A DNA stretch of 64,000 nucleotides from Plantago ovata (taxonomy: Eukaryota > Streptophyta > Magnoliopsida > Lamiales > Plantaginaceae), in contig CM051456.1 of the NCBI GenBank assembly GCA_028274465.1, positions 70,480,753-70,544,752 on the forward strand, given 5' to 3'. The notes below the pieces were generated by a model, which saw only the letters and a list, made by a program, of their open reading frames with translations, ran no database searches and was not told the origin of the DNA. This document shows, piece after piece, positions 22,911 through 33,338 of this stretch (its first letter is position 1; each line of letters starts with the position of its first letter). The position numbers and the translations under genes are program-made.

Positions 22911-23589
22911 ATCGCACACCTCACACTACCTCCTTCCTAGGCATTTGGCAATCTCTAATCGAGGTGAAGAACTTGTCGCCTCTTACGTACATAATTACAC
23001 GGGTTACAACCATAGACTCTAACATGCATCATTTTATAAGGCCATCGTGAACCGCAACAGAAGAAACACCACTCAAGGTGATGTCGAGACTACTAAGCTT
23101 AACTAGTGCACATGCGAATGTAACAAACCAAGCGAGACAAGCCTCAAACTACTTGCAAAGTGATGCAACATATGATCAATGGTCATAAACACTTAGTCTA
23201 CTCAATAAAAAAGTTCAAAAGACTTGGCAATAAACTCCACACACAACAACGTGCAACAACTAATCTATGGATGATATGCATGCAATAATTTGAAAAAAAA
23301 AAACACGACAAATCACATGAACTTGAGTAAAATCAGGCATGTACGAACCACACAAGCATATAGTACTGAAAATCCAATACCCCCTCCCCAAACCTAAACT
23401 TTTGCTCGTCCTCGAGCAAAGAAAAGTTGAATGAAAAGGAAAAATTGGATTGAAAGTACACTTCCCTGAGATAAAGGTTCGGGTCCAATCTCCTATATAT
23501 GAGTAGTACCTGAAAGGACTTAAGAAACATGTGAAAACGGGTGCGCAAAGGTGAGAAGAATGGAAAAAACGAGGAAAATCTAGGTACAG
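22911..23589 (-). other. Athila-A 3' spacer, no gene
   Basis: AT-rich DNA between the ORF2 side and the hairpin block. I see no convincing ORF. A second copy of the CTTTTGCTCGTCCTCGAGCA-type string (23400-23420) resembles the sequence beside the polypurine tract (21945-21965). Confidence 0.45.
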
Positions 23590-23705
23590 GGTCCAAGCGG
23601 AGCGCTTGGGAGGCTCCAGGCGCTCCGCTTGAATTTCCAGGAAGTTGCAAAACTTTCTGGAATTTCAAGCGGACCGCTTGGCCCTTCCAAGCGCTTCGCT
23701 TGGCT
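23590..23705. repeat. Palindromic cluster 3' of ORF2 (Athila-A)
   Basis: Four or five near-palindromes of the type AAGCGGAGCGCTTGG, AAGCGGACCGCTTGG and CAAGCGCTTCGCTTGG. This is the same motif family as in the LTRs and upstream of ORF2. Confidence 0.75.
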
Positions 23706-23880
23706 CTGTTTCCAGATTTTCGATGTTTTTTCCTATCTTAATCACCTAATGCACCAAGACAAAAACTAGACTAAACTAATCACGACAAAAGGCACACAGG
23801 CCACAACTACAAAAGCAAATAAAAAAGTACAAGAGTCATAAGTCATAACATCATACAACAAAATCGAAATGAAAAGAGTT

Positions 23881-24920
23881 TCAAGCAACAATAGTAAACA
23901 AGCCAAAATAACGATAATATACAAATACTACCAATAAATGTGGCCTCTGTCGGCTAGTGTCTCTAGGAGTAGGGGTCGTAGGCGGAGGTGGAGGAGGTGT
24001 CACATGGCGCGTAACCCTTGGTTGCATGGGTTCTCCTTGCTGAGTGCACCAAGTCCCGTACATCTCATTGTACGTATCAATGTTGATGGATTTCTTCGCC
24101 TTCTTGTCCAGTACGAGGTCGGGAACTCCGGCCTCCTTGCACATGCCCGTGATCAAGTTACCAAAGGCAAGCTTCCGGTTTGCATTACGGCGGCGCTTGA
24201 ATTCCTCGAAGATGACGATGCCTGGAGTGAGAGGAAAATTATGCAAGAGAGCATAGACTAGGACTCCGTAATAGGACTGAACCTCGGAATCATGTGTGCT
24301 AGGAATCAGATTGGCTTGAACGAACTTCAACATCATCCTTGCCTCGAAGGGGAGATCGTTGTGGCGAAAAATCCGGGGTGGTTCATCAGGCAATTCAAAA
24401 TCTTCCACGGTAATGCCATTCAGTACCTCCATGGGGTAATGATCAGACTCCCGGTCGTAGACATAGAGCTCCGGGGATCAAATCTCTCGTTGGATGCAGG
24501 CTGGCGGTTTGGATCCCGCACCAGTGGCCTATCCAATCGCATAATGAAGCTAGTGATGCTCAAAGGAGTAAACTCGACCCCAACACCGCGGACGGGAACC
24601 TCACCGGTCCATTCATTGTAGTCCGTGAAGGCAATGTAGAAATCTTCCACTACTGCTTGGTCCCAATTTGGCATGACCTCGCCATAGTACTTCCAGCCTC
24701 GCTCAGTAATGAGCTTGTTGAGCTCTCTGGCACCATCCAACTCGCTCTCACCAGCCGTGAAGCGAATGCTCCTCTCAGAAATGTACGTGTGCTTGTGGGC
24801 ATGGAAACTCGCTTCGAATTGCCTTGCCCTCCCCGATTGGCGATACTCGCCGGGTGTGTCCGTTTGTTGGGCACTCGAGGTCCCTTCTCCCCTTGATCTC
24901 TTGGTTCTTCTTGATGCCAT
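23881..24920 (-). pseudogene. Athila-A accessory ORF2 (putative plant transposon protein, PF20167-like)
   Basis: The start codon is at 24920 (MASRRTKRSRGEG). The frame runs to about 24475, where one frameshift moves it to the frame that reads YDRESDHYPMEVLNG and ends at 23881; total about 346 aa. Order of features: basic, low-complexity N-terminus; RGWKYYGEVMPNWDQAVVED; GVEFTPLSITSFIMRL; ARMMLKFVQANLIPSTHD; YYGVLVYALLHNFPLTPG; LAFGNLITGMCKEAGV; Pro-rich tail. These blocks fit the plant transposon domain PF20167 as I remember it, often found in the env position of Athila elements. Its molecular function is unknown. The ORF has its own leader and intron upstream. Confidence 0.65.
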
Positions 24921-25600
24921 TGTACCTAGAATAATCTTATTAGATAACTTCAAGAGACAATGAGACTTAGACTCGACTCCTAGACTCCAATACTCACTCA
25001 AGTAATCTCATGGTGAGTTTGAAGGCTTGCTAAAGTTCATATGAACAAATCGAGAAGCTTTAACACTTCGTTACGATAAATCCATACGAATCTAAACCAA
25101 GCAAACAAACTCTTCAATTAAATTACCCGACCAATCCAACACATTCTCATGCAATCACAACATCACCATAATCATAACATAACTCAAATTCAAGGCTAAC
25201 AATCATCAAACAATTATATAGCAAAAATTCGAGCACTAGAGTTCATCATAAATCAAGAGGAGCAAAAATTCGAATTTAGACATCACATCTAGTAAGAAAC
25301 ATGCTCAACAATCATCATCAAACTCTAATTCACCAATGCATAACACAATTGAAGCTAATAAAGATAAAATCCCAAATTCAAGAAAGTTAGGGTTCATAAG
25401 AGGTACCTTTGATTCCTTGTTATGGATGCTTCAAACGTGAAATTTGACCGGTTTAGATGATAGAGGGGGTGATGGGCTTTGTAAAATGCACAAGATTGCA
25501 AGAATTGGTGGAGAATTGAGAGAGATTGAGATTTTTGGGGTGCTAAATCGGCAATGGAGGAAGAAAACGAAGTGGGGAGCTTCGATACTCAAGTGTCCCG
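24921..25600 (-). promoter_or_regulatory. Intron-containing 5' leader of ORF2 (Athila-A)
   Basis: On the minus strand, a leader is followed by a donor CAAAG|GTACCT (intron starts 25406) and an acceptor TTATTCTAG|GTACAATGG (intron ends 24926). That is a 481-bp AT-rich intron ending five bases before the ORF2 start codon. The start of the intron (GAACCCTAA then TTTC) matches the equivalent intron of Athila-B (56398-56939). Such a 5' UTR intron is typical of host genes. Splicing is predicted from sequence only. Confidence 0.6.
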
Positions 25601-25800
25601 CTTAGCTTTCTTGAGGAAAGCCAAGCGAAGCGCTTGAGCCGTCCCAAGCGAAGCGCTTGGCAAGCGGTCCGCTTGGGACCTGCCAAGCGCTCCGCTTGGA
25701 CCTACCAAGCCCTCCGCTTGGATTTCCAGTAAGAATGTACATTCTTACTGGAAATTCAAGCGGAACGCTTGAGCTTTCCAAGCGGTTCGCTTGGGACCTG
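25595..25800. repeat. Palindromic cluster upstream of ORF2 (Athila-A)
   Basis: About ten near-palindromes such as AAGCGAAGCGCTTGG, AAGCGGTCCGCTTGG and AAGCGCTCCGCTTGG, matching the LTR cluster at 29370-29510. It lies just upstream of the ORF2 leader. It could be a copy of LTR promoter sequence serving an internal promoter. Confidence 0.75.
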
Positions 25801-25912
25801 AAGCTCCCAAATCTATTTTTTTCGACTTTTGCTAAATTTTCACCCCCAAAAACCTTGGCTAAACAACGAAACAAAATTTAAACGTGCTTCTAATCTATAT
25901 GCAAGTATCTAC

Positions 25913-25936
25913 AACCTCGGGTTGCCTCCCGAGAAG
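25913..25936 (-). other. Conserved hairpin after gag-protease (Athila-A)
   Basis: Minus strand: CTCGGGAGGCAACCCGAG, a perfect short stem. The Athila-B counterpart CCGGGAGGCAACCCGG (55896-55911) is in the same place. A GGGAGGCAACCC motif is, to my knowledge, common downstream of pol in Athila/Tat elements. Confidence 0.65.
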
Positions 25937-25975
25937 CGCCTTCGTTTAAAAGTCGTTGGCTCGACTCGTCTTAGC

Positions 25976-28281
25976 TCATGCGGGATCAATTTCGCATCGG
26001 GTACTAGACTTCCCCGTCCAAGTGCTCTTCAAAGCATCAAGTCCCTGCACATCTTGACGAACATAAAGAGGACCAAAGAATCCTACAAGTTCGTTAGTAT
26101 CAACATAAGCACATGAATTAATTATGGCTCGCAACGTATGTTGCTTGCCATTTACCTCGAAGCTACATGTACGACGGTACATGTCTATCACCATATGTAC
26201 TTTGTTGATGAAGGCTCTACCCAAAAGAACCACATCCTTGAGCTTTGCGGAGGATGTAGGCATGACGATGAAGTTCGTCTTGACCTCTACACCGGCGACT
26301 CTTACCACTAGATTCTCGATCACACCCAATGGCTTCTTCATAGACCCATCCGCCAATTGCACCATGCACTTCATTGTTCTTAAGCCAGACAAACCCGACT
26401 CTTTGTACACGTTCAAAGGTATGACATTCACACCCGTTCCCGTGTCTAGAGTTGCCACTATTCAATCCTTCTTACACAAGACGATTTCCACATCAAAGCT
26501 CTCTTGGATAGGCACTTCCACCATATCCACCAACTCATCCTCAGACGATGAGTTTTCATTCACTTCTTCCACTATCGCATCAGATTGTGCGACCACTTTT
26601 TCTTCCACAACCACCTTAGGAGTCTCAAGCTCCTCACTCACTTTGCAAGTTTCAGTTATCTTGGAACTTGGCACCTCAACTAGTGCATTGTCTCTCACAA
26701 CCGTGATCTCCACGGGCAAATCAGTCACCACGGTTATGGCCATAGCCTTCTCCGTGTTTCCGGGAAACTTCCCTTGCTCTCTACTAGCCCCCCGATCTAT
26801 CAGCTCTTGCAACTTCTTATGGAGGTTGCTACTACTAGCCTCAAGCTTCTCAAACCGCTGGTTATTAGTAGCTTCATTATGATAGTAATGCTCCATAAAC
26901 TTATTTGTTTTCAACACAAGATCGTTGAGAGAAGAGACAAGAGGTGAAGGAAGCACCCCTCCACCTTGTGGTCCCGAACTAGCAACCTGAGGTGGAGGTG
27001 TAGGATTAGAAGGAAGTGCTCCTTCATACCAATTGTTCCCATAGCTGAGACGACTTCTATCTTGATTAGGCCCATAGGCATTTTGATCCGGGTTGTGAAG
27101 ATAACCACGGTTGCCTTGATCCTGGTACCCACCTCGGGGACCACGGTTTTGTGGCCTCACATTGCCATATCCTTGCCCGTAGTTCACATCTCCAACTACT
27201 TGCTCTCCCTCAGCAGCATACACTTCTTGACGAACATCGTTCGTGATATATTGCTCTCTAGCAAATTCAGACCGGCATAAATAGGCCGGGTGCCCATAGT
27301 TCTTGCACACATCACAAACTTCCATAGAGGGAGAAGGAACGCTTTGCCTCAAAGCTTGCTTCACTTCATGGGCGAACCCATCGAAGGCATTTTGTTCCAC
27401 TACTACCTTGGCCTCACCTCTTTGCTCCTTTTGGAGCACACGAGCCCTCACATTCCGGTTTTGGAAATTCCGGTACATCATGTCCAGCTTCACTTGAGCT
27501 TGAGAAGGAAGCAACTCCCCCATACTACCTCCACAAATACTATCCACTTGAGATTGAATCTCAGGATGTAAACCATTGTAAAAGAATTGGAGAAGCTGAC
27601 CTTTATCATACCCGTTATGTGGGCATCGATGATGCAACCCCATGAATCGATCATAGGCCTTGTGGAAAGGCTCATCATACCCCTGCTCGAAGGAGCTAAT
27701 TTGGCTCTTCATAGCCATTGTCTTGGAAGCGGGGTAGTAACGCTCCATGAACTTATTAAAGCAAAGGTCCCATGTTGTCAAAGACCCGGCCTCCAAAGTA
27801 TTAAGCCAAGCCTTTGCACGATCACCTAGCCCCATAGAAAAGACCTTCATGCGGAGATCGTCATCCGTAACACCAGCTCCTGGTCGCCCAGGATGGAGAA
27901 CAAAATTCTCGAGCTCATTCAAGTACCCAATCACGTCCTCATTAGCCATCCCATAGAATTTGGGAAGTTGTTGGAACATGTGATCTTGATCTCCAAGTTC
28001 CTTGTGGCATCATTGAGGACAATTTCTGGTCCTCTAGCCCCAACCGTAGGCTTAGTAAGTGTGCGTATAGGCCTCTCCGCCATTTCACCTTCCAAGTAAA
28101 CAGATTCAAGAATTGGCTCCAAAAGATAAGAAGAAGACTCTTCCCGAATACCAGAAGTGGAAGCTCTAGATGCTACTCCTTCAAACTCGAGATTCAAATT
28201 CCTCCGTGTCCTTTGAAACAAACGATCGATCTCGTCTACAAAAGGTTCAATAATAGGTCCACCCGTTCGGGTTCTAGGCAT
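25976..28281 (-). pseudogene. Athila-A gag-protease
   Basis: The start is ATG at 28281 (MPRTRTGGPIIEPF). Order: N-terminal region; retrotransposon Gag core with LGDRAKAWLNTLEAGSLTTW, YDRFMGLHHRCP and LLQFFYNGLHPEIQ; zinc knuckle CDVCKNYGHPAYLC; Gly/Gln/Tyr-rich stretch; coiled-coil-like NNQRFEKLEASSS region; acidic spacer; retropepsin motif ATLDTGTGVNVIPL with the later LLGRAF. One frameshift near 27960 separates the first 110 residues from the rest. An in-frame stop at about 26459 separates Gag from protease; that stop may be natural suppression or decay. Gag forms the particle and binds element RNA; a non-autonomous element would need RT and integrase from a relative. Confidence 0.85.
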
Positions 28282-28283
28282 GC

Positions 28284-28292
28284 ACTCACCTG
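28284..28292 (-). promoter_or_regulatory. Perfect splice-donor sequence just upstream of gag
   Basis: Minus strand CAG|GTGAGT, three bases before the gag start codon. The same sequence is at the same place in Athila-A2 (31801-31809). Athila-B has ACAG|ATAGTG there instead. Use as a donor is inferred only. Confidence 0.5.
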
Positions 28293-28403
28293 AAATACAA
28301 GATAGTGAGTATCTCAAGCAAAAAGAAACAAAAACAGAAATGAGACAAAGAAGAGATGTTGGCTGAAAAAACCAAAGCAAAAACACCAACCAAAGGAGTT
28401 AAG

Positions 28404-28421
28404 TCCCCGGCAACGGCGCCA
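28404..28421 (-). other. Primer binding site (tRNA-Asp), Athila-A
   Basis: Minus strand TGGCGCCGTTGCCGGGGA, complementary to the 3' end of plant tRNA-Asp, three bases from the LTR end. This is the usual primer site of Athila/Tat Gypsy elements. Confidence 0.85.
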
Positions 28422-28424
28422 AAT

Positions 28425-29832
28425 TGATGATGTCGTTTTTCACCAATTAAATTTGTTTAAAAGCCTAAGAACACTTATCACTACACAAACTAGAGTGCAA
28501 TGGCAAGTTGTCCCCGAGTGTCGTTCTCTCGGGACCTAACGTGGCTTTGCTTGAGGTTTTTGCTAGTAATTTCAGTCAACGAGTTCAAATGTTTATAGAA
28601 TCGTTTTTCTTTGAACCAAGCAACAAGAAATCAGATTGCTGTAATCAAGTTTGGAAAACGGTTGGTGGTAGAAATCGAATACACATGCATGGGTTATGAA
28701 TATGCTCACAAGTTCAGTGCGTAAAACCTTCGATCAAGTCTGCTAAGCAACTCGTCTAGGTAACTTTCAAGACACACATCATAAAAGACCACTATCAATA
28801 CTTTAGAGGTGCTTGTCACTAACACCATTTATCTAGCATGCTGCAAATCTCTAACATACAATCCTATAGCTTTCATTGACCAAGAGTTTGTCACTATACT
28901 CAATTCGAATATATTTTATAGGCAACTAAGAATCATATGAAGGAATTTGTAGCAAGATTGAATCAGAATCTCATGTAAGCATAAACATAACCCATAGCAT
29001 CATGCATATTCTACATTCTACCACCAACACAAAAGATTTAGCTACTCATATTCATCAACATAGACATCAATTCATATGAATAATAATCAGAATACATCAT
29101 ATCAAACTACAAGACAAGAGAGTGATACAAGTTACCACCAAAGCTGTCACTAATCGGTGGAAAACAAAGAAAACCTCTCCGTAGATGATTACAAAGGACG
29201 AATTCCAATCAAAATCTTGAATCCCAAGCTAAAATACAATGTAATCTGAGTTTTCTCTGAGTTTTGGGGCTTAGGAGCTCTCCAAAACGAAGCTACAGTT
29301 CAAAAGATATTCAAAAAAATGACTAAAGATCAGATCTAAGAAGGAAAATCCGAAAACGTAACCGCTGCCAAGCGGACCGCTTGGAGAAGCCAAGCGGAGC
29401 GCTTGGCAAGCGAAGCGCTTTGGCACTCCAAGCGCTTCGCTTGGCTTCTGTGCTAAAGCTCCTGGAAAATGAAGTGGAGCGCTTCACTATTCCAGGCGCT
29501 TAGCTTGGCTCCTGGGCAGATTTTTGTCTTCAAACTCAATCTTTTTGCCCTCGCATGGCCCTCGGGTTCCTTGGACTCATCCTTCTCGATGCTTATTGAT
29601 GCTCAAACACTTACGAACAAGCCACGGAGATTGGGGAACTTCAACGGGGCCATCTTTTCCATCAAAAGGGCTCGTTTTTATCTCCAAAAACGCCGTTTCG
29701 TACCTAAGTGCCTGAAAATGCAGAAAACACAAAACGTGATACTATTCTACAAAACTAACCAAAAAACAAGGCTAAAAGATAGCAAAAGAAGGTAAAAAAG
29801 ATAAGATGAACGCGTCAAAAATACGTTCATCA
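28425..29832 (-). repeat. 5' LTR of Athila-A
   Basis: 1408 bp, TGATGAACG to CATCATCA on the minus strand. It contains a palindromic cluster of AAGCGNNCGCTT type (about 29370-29510) and the string AGAGAACGACACTCG (minus strand), which Athila-B LTRs share. Confidence 0.9.
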
Positions 29833-29837
29833 CCCTG

Positions 29838-30117
29838 CCATGGCGGGGCTGAGCTCTACCCAACCCTTCTTGTTTAATTTTTTTCTTTTTTTTTTTTAAT
29901 TTCTTTTTTTTTTTTTATTAAAAAAAGTTAAAATACTTAGGACATGTTTGTTTTGAGTGAATGGCAATTCTGTAAATATCTCTAAGTCAACTGAAATTCC
30001 ACATTTTGGCCTAATATGTAATTGTTGATCTAATGGGACCTTTTCAGTTATTAGGTGTTCTAAGGGACCCCTAGAGTGATATAATCTCTTTTAGGGTTAA
30101 AAAATCGGCACTGTTAC
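29838..30117. repeat. Right arm of the foldback-like element
   Basis: Starts with the end of the palindromic cluster (GCGGGGCTGAGCTC), then T-rich DNA, then the inverted match to 20030-20260. It ends at about 30117, where the gag sequence of Athila-A2 begins. Confidence 0.6.
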
Positions 30118-31798
30118 ATTAGGAGTCTCAAGCTCCTCACTCACCTTTCAAGTTTCAGTTATCTTGCAACTTGACACCTCAACTCGTGCATTGTCTCTCA
30201 CAACCGTGATCTCCACGGGCAAATCAGTCACCACGGTTATAGTCATAGCTTTTTCGGTGTTTCCGGGAAACTTCCCTTGCTCTCTACTAGCTCCTCTATC
30301 TATCAATTCTTGCAACTTCTTATGGAGGTTGCTACTACTAGTCTCAAGCTTTTCAAAGCGCTGATTGTTAGTAGCTTCATTATGATAGTAATGCTCCATA
30401 AACTTGTTCGTTTTCACCACTAGATCATTGAGAGAAGAGACAAGAGGTGAAGGAAGCACTCCTCCACCTTGCGACCCTGAACTAGCAACCGGAGGTGGAG
30501 GTGTAGGATTAGAAGGTGGAGCTCCTTCACACCAATTGTTCCCATAGCTGAGACGGCTTCTATCTTGATTTGACCCATAGGCATACTGATCGGGATTATG
30601 AATATAACCACGGTTGCCTTGATTCTAGTATCCACCTCGTGGTCCTTGCCCCCCATGGTTTTGTGGCCTCACATTGCCATACCCTTGCCCATAGTTCACG
30701 TCTCCAACAACTTGCTCCCCTTCGGCAGCAGCATACACTTCTTGACGGACCTCGTTCTTGACATATTGCTCTCTAGCAAATTCAGAATGACATAAATAGG
30801 TTGGGTGCCCATAGTTCTTGCACACACCACAAACTTCCGTAGAAGGAGTAGGAACGCTTTGCCTCAAAGCTTGCTTAACTTCGTGGGCGAACCCATCAAA
30901 AGCATCTTGCTTCACCACTACCTTAGCCCTCACCTCTTTGCTCCTTTTGAAGCACACGAGCTCTCACATTCCAGTTTTGAGAATTCCGGTACATCGTGTC
31001 TAGCTTCATTTGAGCTTGAGTTGGTGTCAACTCTCCCATACTACCTCCACAAATACTATCCACTTTAGATTGAATCTCAGGATGCAAGCCATTGTAAAAG
31101 AATTGGAGAAGTTGACCTTTATCATACGCATGATGTGGGCATCGATGTTGCAACCCCATGAACCGATCATAAGCCTCGTGAAAAGCTTCATCATATCGCT
31201 GATCAAAGGTGTTAATTTGGCTCTTCATAGCCATTGTCTTGGAAGTGGGGTAGTACTGATCCATGAACTTATCAAAGCAAAGAGCCCATGTTGTCAAAGA
31301 CCCGGCCTCCAAAGTGTTGAGCCAAGCCCTTTGCTCTATCACCTAGTCCCATAGAAAAGACCTTCATGCGAAGATCATCATCCGTCACACCAGCCCCTGG
31401 TCGCCCAAGATGGAGAACAAAATTCTCGAGCTCGTTCAAGAACCCAATCACGTCCTCATTAGCCATCCCATAGAACTTGGGAAGTTGTTGGAACATGTGA
31501 TTCTGGATCTCCAGATTCCTTGTGGCATCATTGAAGACAATTGTTGGTCCTCTAGCCCCAACTGTAGGCTTGGTAAGAGTACGAATAGGTGCTCCGCCAT
31601 TCCACCTCCTAAGTAAACAGATTCAAGAATTGGCTCCAAGAGATGAGAGAAAGATTCCTCCCTAATTCCAGAAGTGGAAGCTCTAGATGCTACCTCCTCA
31701 AACTGGAGATTCAGATTCCTTCTTCTGCTCCAAAACAAACGATCGATCTCGTCTACAAAAGGTTTAATATCAGGCCCACCCGTTCGGGTTCTAGGCAT
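30118..31798 (-). pseudogene. Athila-A2 gag, degenerate
   Basis: The start is ATG at 31798 (MPRTRTGGPDIKPF). It follows the Athila-A Gag through the Gag core and the zinc knuckle (CGVCKNYGHPTYLC). Frame breaks occur near 31560, 31480, 31330, 30940 and 30625, so it is not translatable as one protein. It ends before the protease. Confidence 0.85.
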
Positions 31799-31920
31799 GC
31801 ACTCACCTGAAATAAAAAGTAGTGAGTATCCAAAGCAAAAAGAAATAAAAAACAGAAATGAGACAAAGAAGAGATGTTGGTTGAAAAACCAAAACAAAAA
31901 CACCAACCAAAGGAGTTAAG

Positions 31921-31938
31921 TCCCCGGCAACGGCGCCA
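31921..31938 (-). other. Primer binding site (tRNA-Asp), Athila-A2
   Basis: The same 18-base site as in Athila-A, three bases from the LTR end at 31942. Confidence 0.85.
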
Positions 31939-31941
31939 AAT

Positions 31942-33338
31942 TGATGAACGTCGTTTTCACCAATTAAATTTGTTTTATAAGCCAAAGAACACTTATCACT
32001 ACACAAACTAGAGTGCAATGGCAAGTTGTCCCCGAGTGTCGTTCTCTCGGGACCTAACGTGGCTTTGTTTGAGGTTTTTGCTACATAATTAAGTCAACGA
32101 GTTCAAGTTTGTTTTTGAGAATCGTTTTAGACAAAAGCAAGAAAGAAAACAGATTTGTTGCAATCAAGTTTGAAAAACGGTTGGTGGTAGAAATCGAATA
32201 AACATGCATGGATTACGAATATGCTCACAAGTTCACTGCGTAAAACCTTCGACTAAGTCTGCTAAGCAAGCGTCTAGGTAACTTTCAGGACACACATCAT
32301 GAAAGATCACTATCAATAATTTAGAGGTGCTTGTCACTAACACCATTTATCTAGCATGCTGCAAATCACTAACATACAATTCTATAGCTTTCATTGACCA
32401 CGAGTTTGTCACATACTCTATTCGAATATATTTTATAGGCAACTATGAATCATATGAAGTAAATTTGCAGTAAGATTGAATCACAATCTCATGTAAGCAT
32501 AAACATAATCCATAACATGCATATTCTACATTCTACCACCACCACAAAGGGCTTTAGCTACTCATAATCATCAACATAGACATCAAATCATATGAATTGT
32601 TATAAGAATACATCAGATCAAACTACTAGACAAGAGATATTGATACAAGTTACCACCATAGCTGTCACTATTCGGTGGAAATTGAATGAAACCTCTCCGT
32701 AGATGAAAAAGGGATGCAATTCTATGCCCAAATCCTTCAATCCAATGCAAAATTACAAGTAGATCTGAGTTTTCTATCAAATTGGGCTTAGAAGCTCTTC
32801 AAACAAGTTTGCTAATGTCTGAATATCAAAATGTAACTGAAAAATCTGTGTAAAGAAGGGAAATTCCGAAATGTAACTGCTGCTTAGCTTGAGATCTGCC
32901 AAGCTAAGCGCTTGGCAAGTGAAGCGCTTGGGAGCAGCCAAGCGCTTCGCTTGGCTGCTGTTGCTGGCTACTGGAATCTCAGGCTTTTCACTTGACTGTT
33001 CCAGGCGCTTAGCTTGGTTCCTGGGCAGATGTTTGTCTTGGAAACTCAATCTTTTGCCCACGAGCGGCCCTCGGGTGCCTTGGACTCGTCCTTCTCAACA
33101 CTTAGTATGGCTCAAACACTCACAAACAAAGCCACAGAGGTTGAGGAACTTCAACGGGGCCATTTTCCGTCAAAAAGGCTCGTTTTTAGCTCCAAAAACG
33201 CGTTTCGTACCTAAGTGCCTGAAAATGCGAAAACACAAAACGTGACACTATTCTACAAAACTAACCAAAAAAATAGGCAAAAAGATAGCAAAAGAAGGTA
33301 AAAAAGACAAGATGAACGCGTTAAAAATACGTTCATCA
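31942..33338 (-). repeat. 5' LTR of Athila-A2
   Basis: 1397 bp, with TGATGAACG at 33338 and CGTTCATCA at 31942 (minus strand). It is homologous to the Athila-A LTRs with many substitutions. Its palindromic cluster (32885-33020) is reduced. Confidence 0.85.

Larger units (their letters stand above)
20705..29832 (-). mobile_element. Athila-like Gypsy retrotransposon without pol (Athila-A)
   Basis: Complete element on the minus strand with two LTRs (5' LTR 28425-29832, 3' LTR 20705-21922), flanked by the 5-bp duplication CCCTG (20700-20704 and 29833-29837). The primer binding site is complementary to tRNA-Asp, as in Athila/Tat Gypsy elements. Between the LTRs only Gag-protease and a second ORF are found; no RT, RNase H or integrase motifs are visible in 21923-25975. 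It is therefore non-autonomous. The LTRs differ at roughly 1-2% of sites by eye outside one deletion, so the insertion is young. Confidence 0.9.
30118..33338 (-). mobile_element. Truncated Athila-like element of the same family (Athila-A2)
   Basis: Only the 5' half is present: 5' LTR, primer binding site and most of gag. It is cut at 30118 in the region between the zinc knuckle and protease, next to the foldback arm. Its right LTR end abuts a Sirevirus LTR, into which it probably inserted. It is more diverged from Athila-A than the two Athila-A LTRs are from each other. Confidence 0.85.

Noticed and set aside
25976..33338. Plus-strand ORFs of up to 250 codons across the Athila-A and A2 gag regions
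   Set aside because: They are antisense shadows of gag; the minus-strand frames carry the zinc knuckle, Gag core and protease motifs.
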